NCBI RefSeq assembly: GCF_900103455.1 | Contig: NZ_FNHI01000005.1 | Coordinates: 1-64,000 of the forward strand | DNA: 64,000 nucleotides | DNA from: Streptomyces wuyuanensis | GTDB taxonomy: Bacteria > Actinomycetota > Actinomycetes > Streptomycetales > Streptomycetaceae | Reading direction: 5' to 3' | Part shown: in pieces, positions 33,835-41,908 of the stretch | Position numbering within the stretch: the stretch's first letter is position 1 | Layout: the number at the start of each line of letters is the position of its first letter | Notes under the pieces: model-generated | What the model saw: only the letters and a program-made list of their open reading frames with translations | The model's database searches: none | Told to the model about the DNA's origin: nothing | Program-made: the position numbers and the translations under genes

Positions 33835-35028
33835 ATGCACACACCACCATGCACACCCCGCCCCGCGGGCCCACCGCCGGACCGCCCGTGGACCGCCGCC
33901 GAACCGCTGTCCGTCGTGATCGGCGCCGGCGGCACCGGCGGCCACATCTACCCGGGGCTCGCGCTCGCCGAGGCGCTCCGCCGAGCCGTGCCCGGCGCGG
34001 TGATCTCCTTCGTGGGCACGACCCGCGGCCTGGAGACCGACCTGATACCGGCCGCGGGCCACCGGCTGCACACCGTCGACATGATCCCCTTCGACCCCGC
34101 ACTGGGCGCCAGGCGGTATCTGCTCCCCGCGGCCCTGCTCAAGTCCGGCGCCCAGTGTCGCGCGATCCTGAAGGAGCAGCGCGCGCACATCGCCGTCGGC
34201 ATGGGCGGCTATCCCAGCGCGCCCGTCATCGTCGGCGCCCGGCTGGCCGGGCTGCCCAGCGTCATCCACGAGTCCAACGCCGTGCCCGGGCGGGCCAACC
34301 GGTTCGCGGCCCGCCTCACCGGCAATCTCGCGGTCGCCTTCGACCGGAGCCGTGCCCATCTGCCGGGCGGCGAGGACGCGCTGACCACGGGAATGCCGAT
34401 CGCCACCGCGCTCGCAGGGCTGGACCGCACCGCGCTGCGCGCGCAGGCCCGCGCCGAGTTCGGCGTCCCGGACGGAGCCCGGCTGCTGCTCGTCAACGGC
34501 GGCAGTCTCGGCGCCGCCCGGCTCACCGAGGCCGCCGTCGGGCTCGCGCACCGGCTGCGCGACCGGCCCGGTGTCCGGCTGCTGATCAAGACCGGTCCCG
34601 CCGCACTGGAGGAGACACGGCGCCGCCTCGGCGACTCGCCCGTCGCGCGGGCCGTGCCGTATCTCGACCGGATGGACCTCGCCTACGCGGCCGCCGACCT
34701 CGTCGTCTCCCGGGCCGGTGCGGCGACCGTCGCCGAACTGGCCACCACCGGGGTACCGGCCGTCCTCGTCCCCTATCCGCACGCACCCGGCGACCACCAG
34801 ACGCACAACGCCCGCGTCCTCACCGACGCCGGGGCGGCAGTGCTCCTCCCGGACGCCGAGACCACCGCCGAACGCCTCGACGCGCTCACCGCGCCACTGC
34901 TCGCGGATCCGGCGCGGCTGGCCGCGATGGGCGCGGCGGCCGATCCCGGCCCGCACGCCCGCGCCGCGGACCTGCTGGCCGCCCGCGTCCTCGAACTCGC
35001 CTCGTCCACCAAGGAGTACGCAGCATGA
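33835..35028 (+). CDS. MurG-like glycosyltransferase (second-copy type)
   Basis: 397 residues, GT-B fold family GT28. Signature motifs of MurG are all present: GAGGTGGHIYPGLALAEAL (N-terminal G loop), VGMGGYPSAPV, VIHESNAVPGRANR, NGGSLGAARL and SRAGAATVAELATTGVPAVLVPY with the Glu that binds UDP-GlcNAc. MurG adds GlcNAc to lipid I to give lipid II. This copy is not in a division-cell-wall cluster but paired by a four-base overlap with a sugar dehydratase and divergent from a two-component system, so it is probably an accessory enzyme. A Pro-rich extension of about 25 residues precedes the core; an internal later start cannot be excluded. Confident of family, not of substrate. Confidence 0.9.
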   Translation: MHTPPCTPRPAGPPPDRPWTAAEPLSVVIGAGGTGGHIYPGLALAEALRRAVPGAVISFVGTTRGLETDLIPAAGHRLHTVDMIPFDPALGARRYLLPAALLKSGAQCRAILKEQRAHIAVGMGGYPSAPVIVGARLAGLPSVIHESNAVPGRANRFAARLTGNLAVAFDRSRAHLPGGEDALTTGMPIATALAGLDRTALRAQARAEFGVPDGARLLLVNGGSLGAARLTEAAVGLAHRLRDRPGVRLLIKTGPAALEETRRRLGDSPVARAVPYLDRMDLAYAAADLVVSRAGAATVAELATTGVPAVLVPYPHAPGDHQTHNARVLTDAGAAVLLPDAETTAERLDALTAPLLADPARLAAMGAAADPGPHARAADLLAARVLELASSTKEYAA

Positions 35029-36035
35029 CCACCACCTCGCACAACGGCCTCACCACGGACTGGAACGGCCGCACCGTCCTCGTCACCGGAGCCGAGGGAT
35101 TCATCGGCTCCACGCTCGTCGACCTGCTCGTGGAACGCGGGGCGCGGGTGAGGGCGTTCGCCCACTACAAGCCGTACGCGGAGAAGGGCCATCTCGCGCA
35201 CCGGGCGGAGGATGTGGAGCTGATCGCGGGCGATGTGCGCGACGCGGGCCGGGTCATGGACGCGGTCGCCGGCTGCGACACCGTCTTCCACCTCGCCGCG
35301 CTCATCGGCATCCCGTACAGCTACGACTCGCCCGGCGCGTACGTCCAGGTCAACGTCAACGGCACCGAGAACATCGCCGAGGCGTGCCGCAGGCACGCGG
35401 TCCGCCGGCTCGTCCACACCTCGACCAGCGAGGTGTACGGCACGGCCCTGACCGCCCCGATCGCGGAGAGCCACCCGCTGCAGCCGCAGTCCCCGTACTC
35501 GGCGTCGAAGATCGGCGCGGACATGATGGCGCTCTCGCACTGGCACGCCTTCGAGCTGCCGGTGACGGTGGTACGGCCCTTCAACACCTACGGCCCCCGG
35601 CAGTCGGCGCGCGCCGTCATCCCCACGATCCTCGCCCAACTGCACGCCGGGGCAAGCGAGATCAGGCTCGGCTCGCTCAGCCCGACGCGTGACTTCACCT
35701 ATGTCACGGACACGGCCCGGGGATTCCTCGCACTGGCGGACTGCGACCGCGCCCTCGGACAGGTCGTCAATCTCGGTACGGGCCAGGAGATCGCCATCGG
35801 CGAGCTGGCGCGGATGCTCGTCGCCGCGTCGGGCCGCCGGGCCGAGATCGTGGTGGACCCGGCACGGCTGCGGCCCACGGGGAGCGAGGTCGAACGGCTT
35901 CTGTCCGACAACCGCCGGGCGCGGGAATGGGCGGGCTGGGAGCCGGAAGTCACCCTGGAGGAAGGGCTGAAGCGCACGTCGGAGTGGGTGGCGGAGAATC
36001 TCCGCCTCTTCGCGACGGGCCGGTACGAGGTCTGA
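35025..36035 (+). CDS. LegB-like NAD-dependent sugar-nucleotide 4,6-dehydratase
   Basis: 336 residues, extended short-chain dehydrogenase. NAD motif TGAEGFIGS (about 21-29); HTSTSEVYGTA and SPYSASKIGADMMALS give the Ser-Tyr-Lys triad; RPFNTYGPRQSARAVIPTI and PTRDFTYVTDT match the LegB group, which makes UDP- or GDP-4-keto-6-deoxy amino sugars for legionaminic acid-type glycans. ATG 35025 overlaps the MurG-like stop (ATGA). Together they could build a modified sugar and attach it to a polyprenyl-linked intermediate. No aminotransferase or synthase for a full legionaminate pathway is nearby, so the final product is open. Confidence 0.9.
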   Translation: MTTTSHNGLTTDWNGRTVLVTGAEGFIGSTLVDLLVERGARVRAFAHYKPYAEKGHLAHRAEDVELIAGDVRDAGRVMDAVAGCDTVFHLAALIGIPYSYDSPGAYVQVNVNGTENIAEACRRHAVRRLVHTSTSEVYGTALTAPIAESHPLQPQSPYSASKIGADMMALSHWHAFELPVTVVRPFNTYGPRQSARAVIPTILAQLHAGASEIRLGSLSPTRDFTYVTDTARGFLALADCDRALGQVVNLGTGQEIAIGELARMLVAASGRRAEIVVDPARLRPTGSEVERLLSDNRRAREWAGWEPEVTLEEGLKRTSEWVAENLRLFATGRYEV

Positions 36036-36129
36036 GACGGGGCGGCGTTTCCGGCGGGCGCGGCACCGGCTGTCCAGGGGCTGCGGCGGAGTGGACCCTG
36101 GATGTCCGGGACCCCGCCGGGACCCGTCG

Positions 36130-36756
36130 TCAGGACTCGGCCGACCCCAGCCCGCCCAGCAGCACCGCGGTGAAGCGGCGGACCCAGTCCTCGTCGACGG
36201 GTTCGCAGCTCACCAGCGCTCGGTGCACGACCGCGCCCGCGATCACGTCGAAGATCAGGTCGGCGGTGCGGGCGGCCGCCGCCGGGTCGGTCTCCTCCGG
36301 GAGCTCGCCCCGGGCCTGGGCCCGGGCGCGACCCTCCAGAACCAGCCGTTTCTGCCGCTCCACGATCGAGACCCTGATCCGCTCGCGCAGCGGTTCGTCG
36401 GTCGTCGACTCCGCGACCACGGCCATCAGCGCCGTCCTGGCCTCTGGCCGCTCCAGCAGCGCGGCGAACTGCAGCACCACGCCCTCGATGTCCGCGGCCA
36501 GGCTGCCGCGGTCGGGCAGTTCCAGCTCGTCGAAGAGCTCCGCGACCGCGTCCACGACCAGCTCGCTCTTGCCCGACCAGCGCCGGTAGACGGTCGTCTT
36601 CGCCACCCCGGCCCGGCTCGCCACGTCGCCGAGCGTCAGCTTCGACCAGCCCAGCTCCACCAGCGCAGCCCGGGTCGCGTCGAGGATGGCGGCGTCCGCC
36701 TCGGCGCTGCGGGGGCGGCCGGTGCGGGCCGTGGTCCGACGGCTGTGACTACACAT
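36130..36756 (-). CDS. TetR-family transcriptional regulator
   Basis: About 208 residues. The HTH is clear: DAAILDATRAALVELGWSKLTLGDVASRAGVAKTTVYRRWSGKSELVVDAV. The ligand domain is Ala/Leu rich and matches the TetR_C group that follows this HTH. Several in-frame ATGs exist (36804, 36786, 36768, 36756), none with a clear ribosome-binding site; the last is chosen because residues before it are not protein-like. The palindrome at 36841-36857 in its leader is the probable operator. Follows the LegB-like gene tail to tail. Confidence 0.88.
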   Translation of the reverse strand: MCSHSRRTTARTGRPRSAEADAAILDATRAALVELGWSKLTLGDVASRAGVAKTTVYRRWSGKSELVVDAVAELFDELELPDRGSLAADIEGVVLQFAALLERPEARTALMAVVAESTTDEPLRERIRVSIVERQKRLVLEGRARAQARGELPEETDPAAAARTADLIFDVIAGAVVHRALVSCEPVDEDWVRRFTAVLLGGLGSAES

Positions 36757-36840
36757 GGAGGCGACCATACCGGCCAGTAGGTGCATCGCTGTGAGCCACT
36801 TCACCGGGGGATGCGCCCCGAGCCCCCTTCGGACCAGTTA

Positions 36841-36857
36841 CGCTACGACTCGTAGCG
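36841..36857. promoter_or_regulatory. TetR-type operator
   Basis: CGCTACG-ACT-CGTAGCG, perfect 7-bp arms, 85 bases upstream of the TetR start and 128 upstream of the co-chaperone gene. Shape and sequence are typical of TetR-family autoregulation sites. Confidence 0.65.
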
Positions 36858-36984
36858 AAAGCGACAGCCGCTGGCGCCGGGTGGGGACCCGGCGCGGGCG
36901 CGCGGGGCCGGTGCGCAACGACCGGTACACAGGCCCGGCGCTCCGACTTTTTCATCGTGCGCGCGGAGGGGGGAGGATGTACTC

Positions 36985-37950
36985 ATGCAGCCTAGGAACA
37001 TGTCCATGAGTGGCGTCGTCGACCTCGCCGCGGTGAAGGCGGCCGGTGAGGCCAAGGCCAAGGCCGAGCAGACGCGCGCGGAGACCGCCCGGCAGGGCGG
37101 CGGCGGTGCGGTGCCCCCGTCCGCCCTGGTGATCGACGTCGACGAGGCCGGCTTCGAGCGGGACGTTCTCCAGCGTTCCGCCGAGGTCCCGGTCGTCCTC
37201 GACTTCTGGGCCGAGTGGTGCGAGCCCTGCAAGCAGCTGAGCCCGGTACTGGAGCGGCTGGCCCGCGAGTACAACGGCCGCTTCGTGCTCGCCAAGATCG
37301 ACGTCGAAGCCAACCAGATGCTGATGCAGCAGTTCGGGATCCAGGGCATCCCGGCTGTGTTCGCGGTCGTCGCCGGCCAGGCGCTGCCGCTCTTCCAGGG
37401 CCTGGCGCCGGAGCCCCAGATCCGCGAGACCCTCGACCAGCTGATCCAGGTCGGTGAGCAGCGCTTCGGCCTCACCGGTCTGACCGTCGACGCGGACGCC
37501 GACGAGTCCGCGGTCGCCGCCCCCGCCCCCGGCCCGCACGACGCGGCCCTCGAGGCGGCGGTCGACGCGCTCGACGCGGGAGACCTCGGCGGTGCCATCC
37601 GGGCGTACCGGAACGTCCTCTCCGACGACCCCGCGAACTCCGAGGCGAAGCTCGGCCTCGCGCAGGCGGAACTGCTGTCCCGGGTGCAGGAGATGGACCC
37701 GCAGAAGGTGCGCCAGGAGGCCGCCGACCGGCCGGACGACGTGCAGGCGCAGATCGCCGCGGCGGACCTGGACCTCGCCGGGGGCCATGTGCAGGACGCC
37801 TTCGGCCGGCTCGTCGAGACCGTGCGCCGCACGGCGGGCGAGGACCGCGACGCCGCCCGATTGCGGCTGCTGGACCTCTTCGAGGTGATCGGCCCGGACG
37901 ACCCGCGCGTGACGGCGGCACGCACCGCGCTTGCGAGGGTCCTCTTCTGA
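36985..37950 (+). CDS. thioredoxin-like co-chaperone, YbbN/CnoX family
   Basis: 321 residues. A thioredoxin domain (about 48-155) with the active site WCEPCK, Cys79 and Cys82, and the cis-Pro motif GIPAVF, is followed by TPR-like helices: ALDAGDLGGAIRAYRNVLSDDPANSEAKLGLAQAEL and a second set to the end. This is the YbbN/CnoX architecture, a holdase that hands clients to chaperones and forms mixed disulfides. A 45-residue Ala/Lys-rich N-terminal extension precedes the domain. ATG 36985 follows GGGAGGA. Unlike E. coli CnoX it keeps both active-site Cys. A terminator follows. Confidence 0.93.
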   Translation: MQPRNMSMSGVVDLAAVKAAGEAKAKAEQTRAETARQGGGGAVPPSALVIDVDEAGFERDVLQRSAEVPVVLDFWAEWCEPCKQLSPVLERLAREYNGRFVLAKIDVEANQMLMQQFGIQGIPAVFAVVAGQALPLFQGLAPEPQIRETLDQLIQVGEQRFGLTGLTVDADADESAVAAPAPGPHDAALEAAVDALDAGDLGGAIRAYRNVLSDDPANSEAKLGLAQAELLSRVQEMDPQKVRQEAADRPDDVQAQIAAADLDLAGGHVQDAFGRLVETVRRTAGEDRDAARLRLLDLFEVIGPDDPRVTAARTALARVLF

Positions 37951-37963
37951 CGGTGCCGGGGCC

Positions 37964-37995
37964 GGGCTCCGGTGTCCCCGCTCGGGGCGGAGCCC
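37964..37995 (+). terminator. terminator of the co-chaperone gene
   Basis: Outer stem GGGCTCCG/CGGAGCCC encloses an inner stem CCCCG/CGGGG with a 2-base loop, 13 bases after the stop. Confidence 0.75.
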
Positions 37996-38044
37996 TCCGG
38001 TGCGTATCGCCGGATCTGCGGGCCGATTTGGCGACACAGTGACA

Positions 38045-38090
38045 AACAGCGGTCGCGCTTTGCCAAAACTTGGTAAACGCGGCCGCTGTT
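38045..38090. repeat. 46-base imperfect inverted repeat
   Basis: Arms begin AACAGCGGTCGCG and end CGCGGCCGCTGTT, continuing inward to TTTGCCAA-AAC-TTGGTAAA. Two mismatches and one bulged base in 21-22 bp. It is too far (93 bases) from the previous stop to be its main terminator and more likely is a regulatory site. Confidence 0.6.
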
Positions 38091-38215
38091 ACTCGTAGTA
38101 AATCAACCGCGTTGTTCTGTCCGCTTTTTCCCTCCATTCTCCGGATCTGGCGAGCCCTTCCGGGGCACCCTGTGTTGCCGGGCGACATCACCCCGTCGTG
38201 GCGTGGTTATCGGTC

Positions 38216-38233
38216 CGTTACTAGTGAGTAACG
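38216..38233. promoter_or_regulatory. operator-like palindrome CGTTACT-AGTG-AGTAACG
   Basis: Perfect 7-bp arms with a 4-base spacer. A shorter relative (TTACT-CGT-AGTAA) lies 128 bases upstream at 38089-38101. Both are upstream of the DUF6230 operon and may bind one dimeric regulator. Confidence 0.5.
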
Positions 38234-38585
38234 AACCCCCTTGTGCCCCGGCGCGTAATGCACCACGATCGGCCACGCTCGGTCCATCACCGCACCAGCT
38301 CGGCAGCCAGCCTCGTACCGCGGTCCTGGGTCCCCACCGAGCCGGCCGACGGCAGAGGCGCCGGCCGCGGACAGGGGGGTTCCTGCCCCGACCGGCAGGG
38401 CCTGTCCAAAGAGGTTGCGCGAAGGCGTGGCCAGTGGTTGTCGCTCGGGGGTGATCGCCGGTGATTCGGACGCGGCTCGCGCCTGATGCACGGCGCTCTC
38501 CTTCCCGAGGACGTAGCACTTCTCCCATCCCAGGGCGGACTTGACGGTCCGCGCCGGAGATGTACGTCCGAGAAGGAGGAAATTT

Positions 38586-39215
38586 ATGTCCCAGGTTCGT
38601 GGTGGGACCAGATGGAAGCGTTTCGCCGTCGTCATGGTGCCGTCGGTGGCCGCGACGGCCGCGATCGGTGTGGGCCTGGCCCAGGGTGCGCTGGCGGCTT
38701 CGTTCAGCGTCTCCGGCCAGAGCTTCAAGGTGACGGCCAGTACCCTGGACGGCACGGACTTCTTCCAGTACGGAAGTCTCGCCCAGGGCACCGACCTCAA
38801 GGGCAACAAGACGCTGCACCCCGTCGCGGTGTCGTCCTTCGGGACCGCAACGATCACCAACATGTGCCAGTCGGTCGTCACCCCTGACGTCCCGATCTTC
38901 GGCAGTGTCAGCCTCGAGCTGCGCGCCGGTGGCAAGGGTACGCCGGTCAAGGCGGAGAACCTGTACCTGGACGTGGCCGAGCTTGAGGCGAACGCCACGT
39001 TCAAGAACATCGACATCGGCGTCGCCGCCGGCGACAAGGCCAACAAGCCGGGCATCCAGCCGAACACGCAGGCGAACCCGTACGGTTTCGCCCAGCGCGC
39101 CAAGGAAGCCCACCTGACCGACGTCAAGCAGACGGCGTGGGCGACCACTGCCGGCACCTTCAAGCTGAGCGGTCTCAGCATGAAGCTGCACAAGGGCGTC
39201 AAGGAGTGCTACTAA
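38586..39215 (+). CDS. DUF6230 family secreted or surface protein
   Basis: 209 residues. An N-terminal hydrophobic segment after WKRF (VVMVPSVAATAAIGVGLAQGALA) is a signal peptide ending near residue 37. The mature part is a beta-rich domain: ASFSVSGQSFKVTASTLDGTDFFQYG, SSFGTATITNMCQSVVTP, LELRAGGKGTPVKAENLYLDVAELEANATFKNIDIGV. Two Cys (MCQSV and the C-terminal KECY) may pair. Often mislabelled cholesterol esterase. ATG 38586 has a perfect AAGGAGG site. First gene of an operon with a DUF6114 membrane protein and a secreted repeat-rich protein. Function unknown. Confidence 0.9.
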   Translation: MSQVRGGTRWKRFAVVMVPSVAATAAIGVGLAQGALAASFSVSGQSFKVTASTLDGTDFFQYGSLAQGTDLKGNKTLHPVAVSSFGTATITNMCQSVVTPDVPIFGSVSLELRAGGKGTPVKAENLYLDVAELEANATFKNIDIGVAAGDKANKPGIQPNTQANPYGFAQRAKEAHLTDVKQTAWATTAGTFKLSGLSMKLHKGVKECY

Positions 39216-39225
39216 GCACTCGCCA

Positions 39226-39263
39226 GGGCGGACGGGAACGCCGTAAGGCGGGCTCGTCCGCCC
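39226..39263 (+). terminator. intercistronic hairpin between DUF6230 and DUF6114 genes
   Basis: GGGCGGACG and CGTCCGCCC form a perfect 9-bp stem with a 20-base loop, 11 bases after the first stop. It may attenuate or protect the 5' part so that the DUF6230 protein is made in excess. Confidence 0.55.
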
Positions 39264-39312
39264 GATCCTCACACTTTCTTCGAGCAACACCGGTTCCAGG
39301 GAGCTGTTTTCC

Positions 39313-39855
39313 ATGAGCGCCGAGTCCCCGGGGCAGCAGAACGAGCACTTCCTCCGAGTCGTCAAGCGGCGTTTCCGCGTCTGGCGCGGTCAGCGGCCTT
39401 TCTGGGCCGGCCTGTTCACCATTCTCGGCGGCATTCCGATCGCCTACTTCCCGTACGCAAGCCTCAAGATCGGCCATATGACGCTGGCCATGGCCACGAC
39501 GGCGGGAGCGGGCTCGCTGATCATCGGCGTGCTTCTGGTGACGCTGGGTCTGACGATGTGGTTCCACCACATCGTCCGGGTGTTCGCCGGTGTCGCCGCG
39601 ATCCTGCTGGCACTGATCTCCCTCCCGGTCTCCAACATCGGCGGCTTCCTCATCGGCTTCCTGCTCGCCCTGATCGGCGGCGCGCTGTCGATCGCCTGGG
39701 CACCGGGCAAGGCCGCGGAGGCGGAGGCTCCGGCATCGTCCGCACCGGCGGACGGGCCGGACGCGCCGCTGGTGCCGGGGCCGCAGGTGGGCGACAGCAC
39801 GATCACGCAGAAGACCAGTGCCCACGCCGAAGGCGGGAGGAACAGTGCGGGGTGA
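39313..39855 (+). CDS. DUF6114 integral membrane protein
   Basis: 180 residues with four membrane helices: FWAGLFTILGGIPIAYFPYA, TLAMATTAGAGSLIIGVLLVTLGLTMWF, VRVFAGVAAILLALISLPVS and GGFLIGFLLALIGGALSIAW. A cytoplasmic start with FRVWRGQRPFWAGL and an Ala/Pro/Glu-rich tail. ATG 39313 is the first start after the hairpin; only a weak GGGAG precedes it. The stop overlaps the next gene's start region by 11 bases. It may anchor or export its secreted partners; unproven. Confidence 0.88.
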   Translation: MSAESPGQQNEHFLRVVKRRFRVWRGQRPFWAGLFTILGGIPIAYFPYASLKIGHMTLAMATTAGAGSLIIGVLLVTLGLTMWFHHIVRVFAGVAAILLALISLPVSNIGGFLIGFLLALIGGALSIAWAPGKAAEAEAPASSAPADGPDAPLVPGPQVGDSTITQKTSAHAEGGRNSAG

Positions 39856-41155
39856 TCAGATTCAGCCGGAGGCGGACCTCGGTCCCGACGGGCACGCGCC
39901 CAGAGGACCGCGCCACGCCGCTCCCCGGAAGAGATTGTTCACGAAGCTGCAGATACCCGCCGGCAAGGCGATGGCCATCGCCGCCATGCCCACCGCCGTC
40001 TTCGTGGGCATGGGTCTGACGCCGAAGCTGGCACTGGCCGACGACAAGCAGGAGTTCCCGTTCGCACCCGGTCCCTGTGTGACGCGGTCGGACGAGCCCA
40101 GCGAGTCGGCGTCGCCGTCGGCCTCGGAGTCGGCGAAGCCGTCCGAGGAGGCCACGGACAAGCCCGAGCCCTCCCCGAGCGGTTCGGAGGACGGGCAGAC
40201 CGACGAGCCGAAGCCCGGCGAGAGCCCCTCCGCCTCCGATCCCGGCCGTACGGACGAGGAGCCGCCCGAGCAGGCGGACCCGTCCCCGACGCCCACCCCG
40301 AGCGAGTCCGAGACCCGGAACCCGCTCGACCCGCTGGGTGTCGGCGACGCCATCAAGGACATCTTCGACGGTCCCGACGAGGAGCCGGAGGCCGCCCCGG
40401 CGCCGAGCGAGTCGGCCGAACCCGCCGAGGAGCCGTCGAAGCCGGCCGAGGACACCGCGTCGAAGCCCACCGAGCCGGTCAAGGACGCGGTCTCGGACGT
40501 GACCGACGAGGCCGACAAGGCCGCGGACAAGACCAAGGAAGCCATCAAGGACGCCGCCGAGAAGGCCGGCGCCGAGGTGGAGGAGCTGGACGACAAGGTC
40601 AAGGGCCTCGACCCCGTCAAGGACGAGGACATCCCCGAGGGCGCCGACGGCAAGCCGCGATTCCCGTGCCCGACCGCCGATCCGGAGGCACTCGCCAACG
40701 CAAAGGCGGAGCCCGGCATTCCGGCGCTGCCGGACGAGCCGTGGGTGCTGGAGAGCTCCCGGCTGACCCTGACGGGCCTCGACTACAAGGGCATCGTCGA
40801 GGTGCAGACCGGCAGCGGCAAGGTCAAGAAGGTGCTGAAGTTCACCGCCTCGGGCGTGGACATCAAGGACCTCCACCAGCTGGTGCAGGGCCCCAACGGC
40901 ACCACGGCCCACGTCAAGGCGCAGCAGGGCTCCACCTCCACGATCCGCAACGGCACCGTGACCATGTACACGGAGGAGCTGAAGGGCAACCTCTTCGGCA
41001 TCATCCCGGTCACGTTCAGCCCGAAGACCCCGCCGCCGCTGAACGTCCCCTTCGCGATGTTCACCGACGTCAAGGTGACCCAGGCCGGCCAGTTCGGCGG
41101 CACGCTGTCCGTGCCCGGCCTGCACAACTACTTCACCGGCGGGAACGCCGGCTGA
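39845..41155 (+). CDS. secreted protein with acidic Ser/Pro/Glu linker, third gene of the DUF6230 operon
   Basis: 436 residues from GTG 39845, set by GGGAGG at 39835-39840. After about 35 basic or polar residues comes a hydrophobic signal segment (GKAMAIAAMPTAVFVGMGL...KLALA), then a long disordered region (about 75-235) rich in Ser, Glu, Pro and Lys including a helical KAADKTKEAIKDAAEKAGAE stretch, then a C-terminal beta domain of about 170 residues (PWVLESSRLTLTGLDYKGIV to FTGGNAG) that recalls the DUF6230 fold. Cys occur as PGPC and FPCP. Overlaps the DUF6114 gene. A surface-exposed partner of the other two is likely. Confidence 0.85.
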   Translation: MRGDQIQPEADLGPDGHAPRGPRHAAPRKRLFTKLQIPAGKAMAIAAMPTAVFVGMGLTPKLALADDKQEFPFAPGPCVTRSDEPSESASPSASESAKPSEEATDKPEPSPSGSEDGQTDEPKPGESPSASDPGRTDEEPPEQADPSPTPTPSESETRNPLDPLGVGDAIKDIFDGPDEEPEAAPAPSESAEPAEEPSKPAEDTASKPTEPVKDAVSDVTDEADKAADKTKEAIKDAAEKAGAEVEELDDKVKGLDPVKDEDIPEGADGKPRFPCPTADPEALANAKAEPGIPALPDEPWVLESSRLTLTGLDYKGIVEVQTGSGKVKKVLKFTASGVDIKDLHQLVQGPNGTTAHVKAQQGSTSTIRNGTVTMYTEELKGNLFGIIPVTFSPKTPPPLNVPFAMFTDVKVTQAGQFGGTLSVPGLHNYFTGGNAG

Positions 41156-41180
41156 TTCTTCCGGGAGCCGCGGAAAGAGG

Positions 41181-41217
41181 CCGTGGGCCGCACCCCGATA
41201 CGGGGTGCGGCCCACGG
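41181..41217 (+). terminator. strong terminator of the DUF6230 operon
   Basis: Perfect 17-bp stem (CCGTGGGCCGCACCCCG and complement) with loop ATA, 25 bases after the stop. Its core GTGGGCCGCACCCC recurs in the hairpin at 42562-42605. Confidence 0.9.
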
Positions 41218-41218
41218 T

Positions 41219-41790
41219 CGTTCGGCAGGCCGTCGACATGGTGCGGGACCACCGGCGTGACGCCTACGACGTCGATCACCTCGGCCCGACAACGGTGTGC
41301 TGATCGTGGACGAGACCGGCTTCGTGAAGAAGGGCCGGGCTTCGGCGGGCGTCCAGCGGCAGGACCCCGGCACCGCCGGGCGCAGCGAGCACCCCCGGGT
41401 CGGTGCCTTCCTCGCCTATGCCACCAGCCAGGGACGGCGTTGATCGACCGCAGGCTACCTGCCCGAGCAGTCCTGGTGCGGCGATCCCGAGATCCGCCAG
41501 GCTGCCGGTATACCCGACGAGGTGCAGTTCGCGACCAAGCCCCGCCTGGCCGGGGCAGATGATCGCCGCCGGAGTGGTGGCTCGTCCGCGTCGCCGGCGT
41601 CCGCTGGAGTGTCGAGGAGTGCTTCCAGGCTGCGAAGAGCCAGGTCGGAATCGACCACTACCAGGTCAGACACTGGACCACATGGCAAGCCCTACGTCTA
41701 TCTCGGGTTGGTCACCGCCGAACTCGCCGAGAAGATCGCCGAGGCGCTGGGCAGGCCCCCGGGAGCCGGTTCGTAGGCGCCCGCACGGCT
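41219..41790 (+). pseudogene. degenerate IS701-family transposase remnant
   Basis: Transposase segments are readable in three frames: [21 protein letters not shown] with TAGRSEH and [13 protein letters not shown] (41301-41440), then ALIDRR, then YLPEQSWCGDPEIRQAAGIP and EVQFATKPRLAG (from about 41456), then WWLVRVAGVRWSVEECFQAA, KSQVGIDHYQVRHWTTWQAL (41575-41697). These match the IS701 DDE core, with the catalytic D of VDETGF and the E of WSVEECFQAAK. Stops, at least three frameshifts and a deletion between ATKPRLAG and WWLVRVAG show it is dead. No terminal repeats recognised. The following 110 bases to the toxin gene have no recognisable content. Confidence 0.8.
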
Positions 41791-41908
41791 TGCCCCCACC
41801 TGCGGCCGGACAGTCCGCGGGCGCGCCCGCCCAGAGGGGGCGTTGCGGGCCTCTGCGGGAACTGAGCATGCCGCCGTCCCCACCCGCGGCACACGGGCGT
41901 CGGACGGT

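Larger units (their letters stand above)
37951..38585. other. 635-base structured intergenic region before the DUF6230 operon
   Basis: No convincing gene. It holds a terminator (37964-37995), a 46-base imperfect inverted repeat (38045-38090), a short palindrome TTACT-CGT-AGTAA (38089-38101) and a related one at 38216-38233. The segment 38025-38110 is much less GC-rich than its surroundings and probably carries the operon promoter. From 38240 to 38570 I see only GC-rich leader with no clear element. Confidence 0.55.

Noticed and set aside
33835..35028. Housekeeping murG
   Set aside because: No division or cell-wall genes nearby; it is paired with a sugar dehydratase and a two-component system, so an accessory copy is more likely.
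33849..36035. Possible long fusion of the dehydratase with an upstream domain
   Set aside because: The upstream part is an out-of-frame reading of the MurG-like gene with Arg/Pro-rich composition; ATG 35025 is at the conserved start.
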